64,000 bases of DNA from Bryoerythrophyllum caledonicum (Eukaryota > Streptophyta > Bryopsida > Pottiales > Pottiaceae): positions 22,293,406-22,357,405 of the forward strand of contig OZ020514.1 in assembly GCA_963971425.1 (NCBI GenBank), read 5' to 3'. The number at the start of each line of letters is the position of its first letter. Within the stretch, counting starts at the first letter, position 1. Positions 12,691-25,771 of the stretch are shown here, in pieces. The notes beneath the pieces are model-generated. The model had not been told where the DNA came from and made no database searches. It worked only from the letters and a program-made list of their open reading frames with translations. Made by a program: the position numbers and the translations under genes.

Positions 12691-12772
12691 GACAGAGGAT
12701 TAGTCATTCAGTGAAACGACATGTTCGTAAAGAACAGCTCCAATGAAAGGGAAAAGAAACAGAGAAGATACG

Positions 12773-13590
12773 TTTATCCTCGACACGAAGATAATTGTAG
12801 ATATAGAAGATATTAACACTCAATTAGGGGAACATTTAATAAAACCATAGTTAGGTATAAAAATTTACTGATGATTTGAACCCGAAGAAAACTCACCAAA
12901 TATACACATCACTTCGAACGAAGACCAACATTTGGAAAATTATTCATCAATTCTGGATGTGTAAAAATATCTCCAAAAATATAAAATAGCAAGGAACCAA
13001 TTTGTTTCTATCTTAAAAAAACTAATTGCATGAAGCCTCTATGAGTTATCCTTGATCCGAGGAGAGATCTGCAAATGATATCTGAAAGATATGAGTGCAT
13101 GAATGACATACGCATTCCACAACCAAACATAAATCTGATATCTGACAGCCTACATTCAACATGCATCTCAGATGACATCAAACTCGTAGTCGGTTATCCT
13201 TGATTTGTGAATAGCCATCATAAATTAGGTTTTTGAAATATTGAATACCATACTTCTCATATCCTCGACTCGAGGATAACACCCTCGTAGGACTACCACC
13301 TATATTGGGCAAAGACTGAATTAACATCAAACCCTAATTCAGCTTATGAACTCATGCAATACATTCATTATAATTTTATCGAACTCTAACAAATTGACAT
13401 CTTTTATCCTCGACTCGAGGATAATTACTACTTCATTGTCAACCATATTCGTACAAGACTTTGCACTTTGATTTCGAATGCACTATAATTCCTTAGAATT
13501 ATCTTCGAGTCGAGGATAAGTATTTTCCTTATTTTCTTTAAAATGATTCATCTTATCAGATTATTTGAGTTTAGGTTATCCTCGACCCGT
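12773..13590. repeat. Array of family-A palindromes upstream of gene 1 (element A)
   Basis: Copies of a site with arm TTATC, core CTCGASTCGAG and the mirrored arm lie at 12773-12796, 13045-13064, 13193-13212, 13258-13280, 13404-13424 (perfect), 13498-13520 and 13575-13590. They sit just upstream of the inferred start of gene 1, in a position matching the family-B array upstream of gene 1 of element B. They may act as promoter operators or transposase binding sites; this is inference. Confidence 0.85.
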
Positions 13591-13599
13591 GCTGCAGTG

Positions 13600-16500
13600 A
13601 TTCCGTTATATGCGGAGTGTGAGAGATGGAGATTTAGTTTACGTGCGTACAAGAACCGTTGCAATGCTCAATGGTCATCAACACTTAATAATGTGCGATG
13701 GGGAAGTCCACCTATACTCTTGTACAAAAAGCAGAGGAGAAAACATTGAAATGACCGGTGCAACACAGACAAATAGAAAATGAAAATGATTTCAACCAAT
13801 GTGCAAGAAATACAACAACATAAGAAATACAACCACACTTACACTCCTTCCCCTAAAAAACTATCCAAGACATTCGTGTCCCCAAAAATGACCTTGGACA
13901 ATACAAACTAGTTCAGTATCTTACTACGTAGAGGCAAAAGCTAAAATACAGAAGTGGAAGCGGAGGCCGGGCACACAGAGCTTCAGAGAGGGATGAATTT
14001 GAAATGACTATTTCTAGGGGAAAGTCTAAATGTCGTGATGGATTTCGGTGCACAGAAACGGAGGTGGGTGGGAAAGACTTTTTCCAACGGCAATATTTTT
14101 GGGCGGGAAAACAATGTATTTTTGTCACAACTTTTAAGGTGACCTTTGTAGGTTCTCGAGTCATTTCAATGTAGGAATGCGACCAACCCAAATAAAACAA
14201 AATGAGATTCGTTTCGACAAAATTGGATTTTCTAATGAATGAAAAATTGAAAGTCAAATTTGGTTTTAAATGTAAAAAAGTAATAAAAATTGTCAAAAAT
14301 CTGCTAATTAGTTTTCAAAAAAAATATTTTATAAAAATATAAGCCTTGTAAAATCAAAATTGGTTTTAAAGAAAATAACTATTTGATTATTAAGAGTTGA
14401 AATCTACATAATTTGTTTTGGTATTGTTTTCAAATGAAAATTGAAGAAAATTTAATTTTATCTTTAAAAAATTTATATATTCATTAAAGCTTTCTTTGTT
14501 TCATTAATAAAAAATCAATATTTTATCAATTTTTTATCACTTTCAAGTAAGATGATTCATGGTTTATCTTACACACAAGAAGAAGAACTCCGGTTCAAAG
14601 GGCGAGCGTGAATAAAGAGTTTGTTCATTCCACCACTAAGTCCATGTCCACCGGACTTATGTCATTAACTTTGTTCACAATCTTTATAGATAAGTTGAAC
14701 CTTAAATTAGGTAATAAGGAAAATTCAATAAAATATTTGTTTATTTTTAAAAAAAAATCAATCTTGAATTCAACTTAAAATATTTTTTAAATGTTGGTTG
14801 AAATTGTTGTAGAATCTAAACCAAGCCTCTACAATATATCTTCACAAGAATGGTATAAAAGAACACCAAACAATTGGATAAATCAAATGATCAATTAATG
14901 AAAAAATTAAACGCAAGACAAAGAAAAATTATATGGAAGCAAAATGTCACATTCAAATTTTTAAAACAGAAATATTTATATACAAAGACGAATTTACATT
15001 GTACTCTTTTCTATACCAAGATAGAATCTAACTATAGAATGATATCAATATTACTAAATATCATATTATTTTAGACTTAATTTCAAAAACAACCAATTGT
15101 TGTTGAATCATTCCATGCTTTTAAAAATGTGTATTTCATACTACTTATATAAAAACTATAATGAAATGATTCTTTAAAATATATTATGATGAAATTAAAC
15201 TTTATAGCTTGTTTAAGCTCTTGAAGGAAATATATACCTAATCCCTAAAGGCAAAAATCTCCTTGGAGGAGATTTCTTAAGTTTGGGCTAGTAAATATGA
15301 TTCAAAAAATCTATATTTATGTTTTAAAATTTTATACTAGATTTTCCTTGGTCAAAGCGTTGTGGAGTTGTTCGTATTATGTTTCTTGGATTTGTGATTT
15401 GAAAGTTAGTACAACTGAAAATAAAAAATATAGACTCCGCGGAGCTCCAAATGTTCTTAGAAGTTTCTAATGACATTTAGAATTTTCACACGTAATAAGA
15501 ATATTTCTCTGTTTGCAGATGTACAAAAACAAAATTTGTCTACGGGTTTCAAAATAATTTTAATCCAAGTCAAACATTTTCAGACATTAATTAGCAAGGA
15601 ACACAAAAACATCTTCTTTTCCTCATAAACTTTTTAGATCCTCATAATTTTTCAGTTTTAATTATTATACTATGAGATGTGAAGTTAACCTTATTAGTGA
15701 CTGTCTGGATCAATATTCTAAGTCATATTTAGTTCAAAACAACCACAAAACGTGAATAATTAACTTTTTCTGAACTCCCAATCTTTGCATAATGTTTTTG
15801 AATATGGTACACTCCTTCTTTGCCTCTAAATATTGGTGTTCAAGGAACTAGAATCATGCTAAACATAATGGTAATGCAATTAAAATCCCATGAATAGTGC
15901 AAGTATTTAACAACAAATGAAGTCAAAGTATCCTGATCCACTCAACGCAGAGAAGAAAATTAACCATTTTCCTTCTTCAAACGCTAAAATCTTTCAATCC
16001 GTGCGGTCAATGTCAATGAAGTTTTGTAAGTTGATTATTTGGTAAGTATTTTTTAAGATCCTATGGTAAAATTTAGAAATACAAGTATTTGTTTCCTTTG
16101 TTACTCATTGCACTCGAATCAACAGTTTATAAGCAATTTTGGTGTAAAATTGACCAAGACCTTTTATTAGGGTTGAATAGTATTGAAGTATTTTGTACAC
16201 CTTAAGTGGTTCAACAAAGGTTGATTAGCTAGAAGATAGTTGACATTAACACTTACTTCGAGTAAGTGAGAGTCATCAAAGTATAGGTGCTAAATGCTAA
16301 ATCAATCTCAAACAATGCAAGCACTACAAAAACTCATCAAGTTTGAATAACTATTTTGAAGTGACTCTAAGAAAAATTATCTCCAAATTATTTAACTAAA
16401 TTTGTAATTCCTTAACTTTCCATTCATTTAAATTTTAAAACAATCAATATTCATTTCAAAGAGTCCTAAAATAGAAAAATTTAAGATACGTAAACCTTTT

Positions 16501-18930
16501 CTAAAGTATGTGACGCAAACAAACTTAACCTCGATAAAAATGATTTTACTAACTTAAATATTCATAAATTTAAAATATGTTACTTTTTTAATAATCGTAT
16601 ATTTCTAAATTATTGAATGAAAATAAGCATAACACATGATCAAGCTTGCTCAATCTATCAATAATAAAATACCTTTAGCTTTATGAATATCAGCTATTAC
16701 ATTTAAACGTGTTATTTAAGAAATTTACGAAAGTAATATTTGGCTAAAACCTTGATCTCGAGGATTCAAGGAAAACCTATGTTTAATTGAACTTATACAA
16801 TTCATCTAGTTCATTGAATTCACTGACTATCTATTTATTCATTAAATTCAATATTCATTTATAATCACTAAAGAAAATTCATATTAAAACTTGAAGTATT
16901 CAAAATAAATTGGTAAGAGAGATGTTTATTTTTTAAGAAAGAAATTATATAATCATTTATAAGATAGGATTTTTAAAAAACATAATATTCTAAAGATATA
17001 TTTTAGGAACTCAAATTATGAATTCTAATATCAAATTTAATTGGATCATAATGAGATTATCAATTTTCATGATTTCTCCAAAACATTGCCGTATTAATAG
17101 CCACTTGACTGGTAATGTATTGTAATAAATAGTAAATTTATAAACTAGTTCAAACGATGAGAATCAAATATAATAAATTATTAATCATATTCATTATATT
17201 GAGATGATTTTAGAATTTTGAGACTTTTTGACCATAATTCCAGCAGCTATTTTGAGCTAATTCATATATTTTTTTCACTTTCTAATTATAGATTATCCTT
17301 GATTCAAGTATAACTATTCCAATTATAATTAAAATTTTAATTGAAAATAGAAGATTAATCAAGAAATCTATTTCAAATATAAGATCGACATAAATTGAGA
17401 CTGTGAAAAGTCTTTATATAACAAATATGTCGTACTGAATAAATTATTGTACCAAATTTGTTAATATCTTGCACTTTATTAGAATTTGTAAACTATGATA
17501 AATGATATGAATCAATTTTCTTTACTTCTTTATGTTCATAAATCATAAGGAGTTATACATGATTCGAATTGAATTTCTATGTTTTGTTTAGTGTGATAGT
17601 CAATTGCAATGTATTGAAAACTGTAAAATAGTATAAAACTGTAATAATCTCTAAATTGTATAATAAAATATAATGTGAACTTGAAAACTATTCATGGATC
17701 ATGGTGTCTGTAGTTGTTTTTTCTATCTTACAACTTAAGTCTTATTGGGTTTCTTATGATTGCTAGTATAAAACTATAGTATATGAAATACATGTAGTTT
17801 CTTAAGAAACAACTTAAATAAAATCCATTGGTTTGGTATGTTCGTATTGTGTATCATAAGTTGTAAGAAATTATAAACTGATAGTTGCAACTTTAAATTT
17901 GAAATTCAAATTCTGGACCACTTTGAAAAATCAGGTGCAATGTCAAAGTCTGAAAAAACCTTTGTCGCCAAATATGTACGATTTTAAAAAAATTGTATAA
18001 GTTGAGTATATTATAATTCAATTGAATGAGTTATACATGATGATTTTTTGGTAAAGTCTTGCATTTTATAATTCATAATTCAAGCATTACAAAAGAGAAT
18101 AGAAATGATTCACGTCATTTGTAAGAATTAACTAATGTACACCTCAATCACAATTTCATCCATGATTAGGATAAGATAAAGCAACTTCACATTGATAGTA
18201 GTAATCGTTAGTTTTCAAATTTATATAAACAAATTATAAACCATTCTCATCATATATACACTTTACAACTTTTTTAATGTCATATAATAAATTTTGAATG
18301 AATTACAAAAAATTCACAGAATCAAGAGTCTGTAAAATTGATGAACATAATTTTGTACTTACAAGCTTACAATTTACAACATGAAATTGATACATATGAA
18401 AAACAAAAAAAAACATATTAAATCAAAGTTAATATAGATCCACTCAAAGAGTCCTAATTTGATTCACAATCTCTGTAATTGAAGATAAGAAAGTTACGAT
18501 TTAAAACTTATTAGAATAACAATTTACAATACAATCATAATGAAAAATATTATGATTCACATTGATTACAATAATTTCAAAATTCTAAATTTAATTGTAT
18601 CAAGTAAAATTTTAAGAACTATCCAAAGAAACTAGTATAGGAAACATTTTCATCATGCAAGGGTATGCCAAAGTTGGTAGTTTACAAATCATTCTTGCTA
18701 CAATCAAATGGACGGATGAAAACGTCACATATTCAATTAAATTCACAAACATTCATTCACCAAAAAGTGTAGTGAAGGAATGCGTCATATCGGTGTAGTT
18801 TCTAAAATGGAATTGATTGGACATTCATCCGTTGCGTCGCTTTAAAATTAGGTTTCTAACGCATTTGAAAGAAGGCGAAAAGTGGAAATGCCACCACTCC
18901 CTTCACTTTTTCCAAAAGTGAACATAGGTG
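13600..18930. other. AT-rich non-coding centre of element A
   Basis: No convincing coding sequence. The stretch 13900-14120 is pyrimidine-rich on the minus strand and may be the leader or promoter of gene 1. R1 copy 2 lies at 15440-16000 and a lone weak family-A palindrome at 17293-17313. The open frames at 13913-14296 and 14874-15074 are of biased composition and unlike any family I know. Confidence 0.5.
15440..16000 (-). repeat. Dispersed repeat R1, copy 2 (inverted)
   Basis: The reverse complement matches 46250-46880 and 29820-30440 through several blocks, for example gcacggattgaaagatttta, then ttctctgcgttgagtggatc, then tgtctgaaaatgtttgactt. It lies about 3 kb upstream of gene 1 of A in the same relative orientation as R1 copy 3 does upstream of gene 1 of B. 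Confidence 0.75.
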
Positions 18931-18935
18931 TGACA

Positions 18936-19160
18936 CCTCTCTCTCTCTCTCCAACTCGCTAGGGTTGCATTGTGTCTTCTCCTTCGATCTCTGTCAGTGT
19001 GTGCGCGTGTGAGAAGTGAGTGCGCGTGTGAGTGCGCGAGTGTGTGTGGTGTGTGTGCGGTGTATGTGCGTGTGAGTGCGTGTGTGTGTGCGTATCTATG
19101 TGAGTTTTTGTGTAGTTTCAGGTGTGTGTAGGTGAGTCTCAGGTGTTTGTGAGCCTTAGG
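18936..19160 (+). repeat. TC run followed by TG/GTGTGTGCG-rich low-complexity sequence
   Basis: A short (TC)n run at about 18937-18953 is followed by about 200 bp of imperfect tgtg/gcgtg. It lies 1 kb upstream of the start of gene 2 and may be part of its promoter or leader. A minus-strand open frame of His/Thr repeats over it is an artefact of the repeat. Confidence 0.75.
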
Positions 19161-19667
19161 TGTGTGTATGTGCGTGTGAGGTTGTGATTGTTTGCGCTTA
19201 GGGTTTAAAGGATTCTGAATTAGATTCACTTCAACGAGAGTTTTGATAGTGTTTTGCAAGGTATTTGAATTGTTTAGGTCTTGGAGGTTTAGATTGTCTC
19301 AGCTAGGGTTTCGGTTCTCTTGCGAGGGTTTTCTCACGCTATAGACGTGAACAAAACCCTAATTTTACAAAGCTTCTCGACACATCAACAGTGCACGGCG
19401 ACTTCGTAAACCACAACTTCTAGATGAATTTTTTTCCATACACTCGAAGTAAGTTTATGATACCTTTTTTAATTCTACGTTGCGCATTTCAAGCTTCAGG
19501 TGATCTTTTGTGTATATCATTGTATATGTGCGGGAGTGGAGAAGTACTGTAACCATTGTTTGTGAGTTTGAATTCATAATCTGTGTGTGTATGTGTGCTT
19601 GTTTGCCTGCGTTTTTGTGTGCAATGAATTGTTGCTTAACTAAAAAACAACCATATCTGGGAATCTA

Positions 19668-19963
19668 TTTATCCTCGAGCCGAGGATAAACTTCAATACG
19701 TAGTTCACTAGTCAAGTAAACAAAGTGAGATTCAATGATTTTTACAAGAATGCTAAATTGAAGTATCATTGAACAAGAGTTGAAGAAAAGTATTCTCGAG
19801 CCGAGAATAAATTGAACAGGAATTCGTTAACTGTAAGCACTTAGGTCACGTAATCTAGCTCTTTTTTAAGCGGATAATTTTTTTTCTTGTAAAAAATATA
19901 TTTGCCTACAAATCAAAGAATGGTGACTAATTGAATGAAGAGTTATTCTCGACCTGTGGATAA
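19668..19963. repeat. Family-A palindromes upstream of gene 2 (element A)
   Basis: Three copies at 19668-19690 (arm TTATC, centre CTCGAGCCGAG), 19791-19809 and 19943-19963. They lie in the putative 5' untranslated intron just before the gene 2 start codon. Further copies are intronic at 21413-21431 and 22891-22913, and one overlaps coding sequence at 24346-24365. Confidence 0.82.
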
Positions 19964-20009
19964 GCTTGATAACGTGCCACTAATTTGTGTTCACATTTTG
20001 ATATTTCAG

Positions 20010-21405
20010 ATGGCGACAACCGAAATGGATTGGGATGACAACTACGACTATTCATCCTCTGAGTATTTCATTGAGCGGTTCGAGAATCCAATGGCCCTAT
20101 CCTCCTTCATAGAAGAAGTCGTCAGAAACTATGGAACTCTTTGGGCATTCAAGAATGTCGTTAAGAGCTGGTCACTTTCAAAGTTCGGGAAGTGTATTCC
20201 AATCACGCTCAAAGTAAACGACGAAGTTCCGTACGTATACTTCAACCGAAATGTAAGAGTGATATTCATTGAGCAGCAACAACGGGAGTTCATCGTACTT
20301 GGCGTTCAGGCTGTCAATGAGGAAGGAGATGATCTTCCACACTGCCACTCTATTGTCGTCAAAGTGGATACTTCTCACGGGCATTTTGATTTCCAAGAAT
20401 TGCTTGAATGCGTGGTAAGAAACGGTCAGGGATCGCTCAAGGAGGCGTTTGAAAAGTATCTGCCCTGGAATAACAACCACGCGATGAAAGTCAATAGGCG
20501 GTTGGTTTGAGTTCACCAGTTATTTTCAGCCTTTGAAGTTTGACAAGCTCCAGTGGAAGGCACGCAACAACGTCGTCCTCGAGCAAGTATTGCGGATGCG
20601 GCAAATCCATTAGGTTCATCCATTCCAAGAACATCAAGCTGCCCACCTCCAAGGCGGCCAACAACTACGACCGCAACGCCTAGCGAACCATCGTCAAAGA
20701 AGAGGAAATCAACTGCCGAAAGAAGCTTGGCATCTACAGTAACGCGGGCTATCACTCCAAGTAAGGCACGGAGAGATCCCTAAGTTGACTTCCAGAAGAT
20801 CACCGAATCTTAACGCCTCTTTTGGGAGGAACGCAAAGGATGCTTTCCATTTGATTCTTCAACATACAGACTTGTGAAGATTGATCAATGTCTTGTCACA
20901 AAAGCGCAATAGGTGATTTGTGGAATGGAAGAGGGCATTGTTCTAAGCACGATGGACTTTCTTGTCTAGCTTGGCAAAATCGATCAGGGCCAAAAAATCT
21001 ATGTATGTCCAGTCGATGACGATGGTGAGCCGAAAAAGACCAAGCTCAACTGCTAAGACAAAATCAAGGGTGGCAAGTTCATGCTCATCAACGGAGAGCA
21101 TAGCGTGGAGGCATCCAAGTGACTTCAAGACAATGACGACTGCGGGGACAGTCAGAAAAACGGCCTTTGGAATTGGGGTGCTTATGTAGTTTGGTCATCA
21201 AATCCTCTGATGTTGTAGAGGATTCAAAATTTAACAATGACACAAACTACTTGGACCATGCACAGCCAACATGGGATAACCAAATTTTGAGTTGCAGGAG
21301 AATCTAGCTAAACTTGGGACGTCCAAGTTATCAACAAGGAGAGGCCGCATCTCGAAATAATGGTGCGGTGTTTGACTAGGAAAAGTACTTGGAAAGCTTT
21401 CTCTT
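20010..21405 (+). pseudogene. Gene 2 (A), N-terminal exon, unrecognised domain
   Basis: Opens with MATTEMDWDDNYDYSSSEYF and keeps one reading frame to about 21200 through roughly eight stop codons, the first at 20508, with no frameshift until near 21220. Recognisable stretches are SLSKFGKCIPITLKV, then a Pro/Ser/Thr-rich linker with SSKKRKST (possible nuclear localisation signal) near 20690, then GQKIYVCPVDDDGEP and GGKFMLINGEHSVEASK. The final part, in another frame, ends near EKYLESFLF before a GT donor at 21407-21412. No family assignment. Confidence 0.62.
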
Positions 21406-21542
21406 TGTAGTGTATCCTTGGGTCAAGGATAATCTTTGCACCACACTATGTTTTGTATCATTTCATACCCGCAATAATCTCTTCAGCCTTTTGATAGTAA
21501 ATAGTTATATATTTTGACTAATCTATGTTGTTTGTGTTGCAG

Positions 21543-22530
21543 TTATTTTCTAAACTTATTGTTACCCACTTTCAAAATATAGATCCAACCAAGGAAAGAA
21601 AACAAGTCAACAAGTCGTTTGACTTCACCAACGAGATCAAGGTGATCACCCTTTTTGGTGACATTTTCAAGTTGTGGGAAGACTTTCTCGAACGACATAC
21701 AAAAGGCGAGAACATCAACCCTGACACCTTGTGCCTTTACAAGGAGGCAAGAGGGTTCAAAGCTTCAACTATTCATCAGGAATTCTTCAAGAGATTGGGG
21801 CATCTCTCCGATACGGACTTGAGAGATCTGTTCCGCTACCTAGTGGACAATAAACAAGCGTATGGGTGCCTCAAAGTCACGGTCCGTAAAACGAACGTGA
21901 TTCATGAGTCCTGCTATCACTACAAGGAGTGGGCAGATCGCCGTAAGAGAAAGCGCATCGTCTTGCAGGAATTGGTTGCAATTGATCCGTCCTTGCATTT
22001 TTTGATGCCAGACGGGTCCACAAACGACTCGGTGTAGAATGCGTGGAAGCAAGATCATTGCGTATCGTTTGTCACGAACACTATGCTCCTAGTCTTTTGG
22101 ACAAGGAGTTCTTCTCCATGAGGTCGACAAATGTAGGGAAACTCAAGAGCGCGTCTCACTTAGTGGAGAAGTGTGCAAACGTTCTTCCTTTTTTTCGGAA
22201 GTTCTTGTATGTGAAGAGGCACATCGATCCTGTTGATGTGCCTTCGAAGCTTCGTAACTTCGACGGGGAAAAAATGGAGTTCTGTTTGTATTTTGAGCCA
22301 CCTGCTGAGGACAAAGAGTGGTCCCTTGGACTCCTTGACCTTTGACAGGTCCCTGGGTGGGCCTCAAAAGACGACTCTTCCGAAGAGCCCTACTTTTCAG
22401 CGTTTTCGAAAGCCCTGAAGACACAACGAAGCATTTCCAATCTCAACTCTCCTGCGTCTAGGTGTGGATCACCTCTACTAAATAGCGAGCCAAGGAAGCT
22501 GAGAAGTATGCTGAAAGAAGGATGTTGAAG
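21543..22530 (+). pseudogene. Gene 2 (A), second coding exon
   Basis: Begins after the acceptor ttgtgttgcag (phase 0). The frame holds FDFTNEIKVITLFGDIFKLW and HLSDTDLRDLFRYLVDNKQ, then a basic stretch DRRKRKRIVL, with a stop at 22035. It continues in another frame from about 22043 (FFSMRSTNVGKLKSASHLV, later DKEWSLGLLDL), then after a stop WASKDDSSEEPYFSAFSKAL. Composition is that of a normal globular protein. I recognise no domain. The 3' limit is uncertain. Confidence 0.6.
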
Positions 22531-22636
22531 TACTAAAGTCTTTCCTCAGCATACATTCCCTCCGCATATAAGCGGCTTAATTTAGGGACATCAAGGTCAA
22601 AGTGTTGTGAGTTTTACCTTCTATTTCTCATTATAG

Positions 22637-22863
22637 ACAACCTTCCTAATGTTGCGGCTCTACTTGAGAAAGTGAAGCTGAACTACTGTGTTGTGGATAC
22701 TCCATATTACACGGAAAAAAACAAGTATTTGGAGGCTTGCTTCGCAGTCCATGGCTACAAACTTAGGATGGAGTTCTACCTTGACCTCTTGACAGAATTT
22801 AGCAAGCCCATGAGCAGAGTGTTCGGAATATATTGTGGCTCAAAGTTAGTGCTCGCTAGTAAG
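22637..22863 (+). pseudogene. Gene 2 (A), third coding exon
   Basis: Acceptor ttatag before 22637 and consensus donor GTAAGA at 22864. The open frame reads NLPNVAALLEKVKLNYCVVD to GIYCGSKLVLASK without a stop. A family-A palindrome lies in the following intron (22891-22913). Phase matches the next exon. The domain is not recognised. Confidence 0.65.
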
Positions 22864-23093
22864 GTAAGAGGTCACCCTTCAATTTCTGAGTTTATTCTCG
22901 ACTCGAGGATAAACTTAGATCCATCGTTTGTTTTGTAGAAATCCGTGTCTACTATAAATCCGTGCCATTTGAAGTTCATTAAGCCCAATATTTTGCATTG
23001 TAGATTTTTTTCTCATGTCGTGTTTATTCATCGGACCATTCAACCCTTCAGCCAAACTTGACTACTAAACTGGTTTTGTTATATCTATTGCAG

Positions 23094-24642
23094 CTGTCTG
23101 GAATGTCATTTTACGGTCTGGTGGATAAAAGCTATCGGAAGTTATGCAAGTTCAACTCGAAGAAGATTCATATGTACGACATCAACGATTTTATCCACAA
23201 GGATTGTGCGTATGTTGGGCCTCTTCCAGCTCAGTCCGGAGCGCTGAAATCCGCAGCAGCAAGAGTATCAGCTGACCAAAGGCCTTCGCGAGCAGCAGTA
23301 GAGACAACCTCAACCTCACAAGCTGCGCCTTCTTGTAATCGTGCTCAGGTCAGGGCATCTGTGGACATTGATTCGACTATCCAGGGACGTAGTGATTTCA
23401 GTGGTACTTGAATCCGTATGGATTCACTTCGAGTCCCTCAAGAGTTTGCGGAGGACACCAACCATCCGTGCTTGCAACCGTCCCTTCCTCCTTCACACCC
23501 GCCGGATAATGATCAGGACAACGACTTTGAATTTAATCCATATGGGAGTAATGAAGGTGTGGACATCTCGACACTTGGACTCCATGGGGCGGACCATCTT
23601 CTACATTTGAATCACCTCAGTCAGCAACCCCTGTTGCTCGAGATGACGAAGAAGGGCTTTCAAATATGGTAAGTCTGTTGCGTTCTCTTGGTTTGCTAGA
23701 AGAATCTATAGCAATTTTGGAGACCCAAAATCTTGAGACACTGGTGGCTTCTAGAGCTTCAACGCTGGTTGACTCCACTATCTTGCTCTCTGATTCAAGT
23801 GACGATGAAGGCAAGAGACCTAGCGTTCCAAACATATGCATCAATGTTCCTGAAGAAGCGCCTCTACTTGCAGTCGTTGTGAAGTATGAACCAGGTCCAG
23901 ATTATTTCCAGCACATGGCGTACAAACGCGCTTTGGAGGAGAAGATGAATCAGGATATTCTGGACGAGTTGGAGGCGTTCAAGCCCAAGCAGGCTGAGAT
24001 GGAGGCTGCTCTCGAGAAGCAGAAGTTGGAGTTTACTCTAGACAGGGAGCGAATTGCGGCCACTACTAGGGCTGAGCTACACCTCCAGATGAAGGTAGAC
24101 CTGGCACAGATGATGTCCCCAGCCTCTCTCTCTACAGCTGCTGCTTCATCAGGTCCTTCACAATGTAAATTGCTTAGGTCCGCAATGCATCCTCGCATCG
24201 AAGATAACTCTCGTTGTGGTCTTTCGACTCCCTGCCAGCCCTTTGCAGTGAATGAACCATCCACTCCTGATCATCAGCATTTATCCCCGGGTGGCTCTCA
24301 TGTTGTTCCTAAGGGACCATCATTGTCCACAGGAACACTAGTGGATTATCCTCGACCCGAGGAGAGAACGCTTCTTTGTCCTCACAAAAGCCCAGCGAAG
24401 TACAGTGACAACATTGTCCCTCCCGAGAATCAGATGCATCGTGATCATGGTGCCTCCTCTGTTCCTAGTTCCTCACCACGTCAATTCCTTGTGCCTCTTC
24501 ACCAATCCAAGGAGTGCAATGTTGAGGCCTGCGTTGTCAACCTTCCTGTGGTTGCGGAGGATTTCTATCTAGTGGAGGAGGATCGAGTGGATTACGAGCC
24601 GTCACCGGCAAATCTCGTGCAGGGCGCGTCTTAACCTGACAA
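23094..24642 (+). pseudogene. Gene 2 (A), fourth coding exon with SUMO-interaction-like motif and coiled coil
   Basis: Starts after atctattgcag with LSGMSFYGLVDKSY and continues through a Ser/Ala-rich linker. A stop at 23409 and a frame change near 23668 lead into a 322-codon open frame. At about 23777-23812 is STILLSDSSDDEG, a hydrophobic-then-acidic pattern typical of SUMO-interacting motifs. It is followed by a charged helical stretch (about 23920-24110; KRALEEKMNQDILDELEAF and onward) that would form a coiled coil, then a Pro/Ser-rich region to the stop at 24632. A family-A palindrome (24346-24365) is part of the coding sequence here. A plausible donor is aag|gttggc at 24642. Confidence 0.65.
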
Positions 24643-24878
24643 GGTTGGCTAATACTTTTTCCTCTTTTTTTCTTTCAGCATCACGAGCAATTGCGGTGTA
24701 TTTTTTTGATTACTACTCCTTGTCTCCAGTAGGTCTTATATGGGTGTATAAGCTTGCAGGCATCGGATCCATATGATTTTTAATGTACATTAGGCGGAGT
24801 GTACATATTTGTAATACCACTTTGTTTATAATTTATGGAATTGTTTAGCAATTCAAATTTCTCCAATTGTTTTCTCAG

Positions 24879-25771
24879 ATGAGAATGGATGATATTATTC
24901 ATCGACCTCTTGCATTGAAGCCTCAGATTGGGAATGGTTTACAGAAATCGCTATGTGGGGGAGATTTGATGCAATCTGTGACACTTCCTTGGCATATTGC
25001 TCGATGTGCATTTGATCATGTAATTTCCGTTGACTTTCTTGTTTGTTCGTCTTGTCCTTGGGTTGTTTGCCGAGGAGTTTGTCCTTTGTCCTCAGCTGAC
25101 GGCCACATAGGTGGCTTAATATCATGCTGGATATCAATGGCATCATGTGCAAGATAGAACATGTCCCCAAGTTGTCGAGAGGCTCCGGGAGCCGAGCAAC
25201 GTATCCTTGCACCGTTCCTGCGTACATAGGTCCCAAAGCTGTATATACTTGCCCTGGAGTTTGTGCGTTTCTAGCGGAAATCAGAAACATTACAAACTCT
25301 ATTGTCATCTGGAGCTCGATGAAGAAGTCCAATGTAGTTGAAATGGCGTAGTATCTTTTTTTGGACATGGCTTCTCTAGCTTTCGTTCTTGGTCAGGAGA
25401 ACTGTGAGAGAATTGAAACCTTGCCGAATGAATTTTTGATGGATCAGAATAATTTCAACAAGATGATCTTTTTGAAAATCCTATCATCATCTTTCGTTAG
25501 TCACAAAGTTGAGTCGATGGTCCTAGATTCGGACAACACCCTTCTCATCGACGACAGCTCGGGTAAGAGCGTCTCTAATCATACCGGAAATGCCAAGTTT
25601 CTTCATCCGTGGAGACATGCGGCTTGTGATGACCAATTCCTTATTCAAGAACTTGTACTTTGGCTGCGACGTTTGGTTTCTGAATGCCCTGTTGGGTATT
25701 TACATGATTATGTTAATAACAATCGCATAGGGGTTCCACTGTTGGCGCATAATAGTCCTTTCATGAAGTAA
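24879..25771 (+). pseudogene. Gene 2 (A), fifth exon: FCP1-like HAD phosphatase domain
   Basis: After an acceptor (ttttctcag) the exon starts MRMDDIIHRPLALKPQ, changes frame before 25100, and from 25103 to 25771 reads as an FCP1/NLI-interacting-factor-like HAD domain with one stop (25349). Motif I is WLNIMLDINGIM (candidate nucleophile Asp at 25130). Then come YTCPGVCAFLAE, IWSSMKKSN (motif II region), GQENCERIET, the conserved Lys of NKMIFLKIL, and NTLLIDDSSGKS with the motif IV Asp pair at about 25550. It ends ELVLWLRRL...VGYLHDY, as in plant FCP1-like proteins. The known activity of the family is dephosphorylation of phosphoserine; activity of DxNG members is uncertain. Clearly paralogous to 3440-4115 (minus). 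Confidence 0.82.

Noticed and set aside
18903..19259. Minus-strand 118-codon ORF rich in His and Thr
   Set aside because: It is the translation of a tg/gtgtg low-complexity run; no domain and no support on either side.
24895..25368. Minus-strand 157-codon ORF
   Set aside because: It is the antisense of the FCP1-like domain, which is conserved on the plus strand and in element B.
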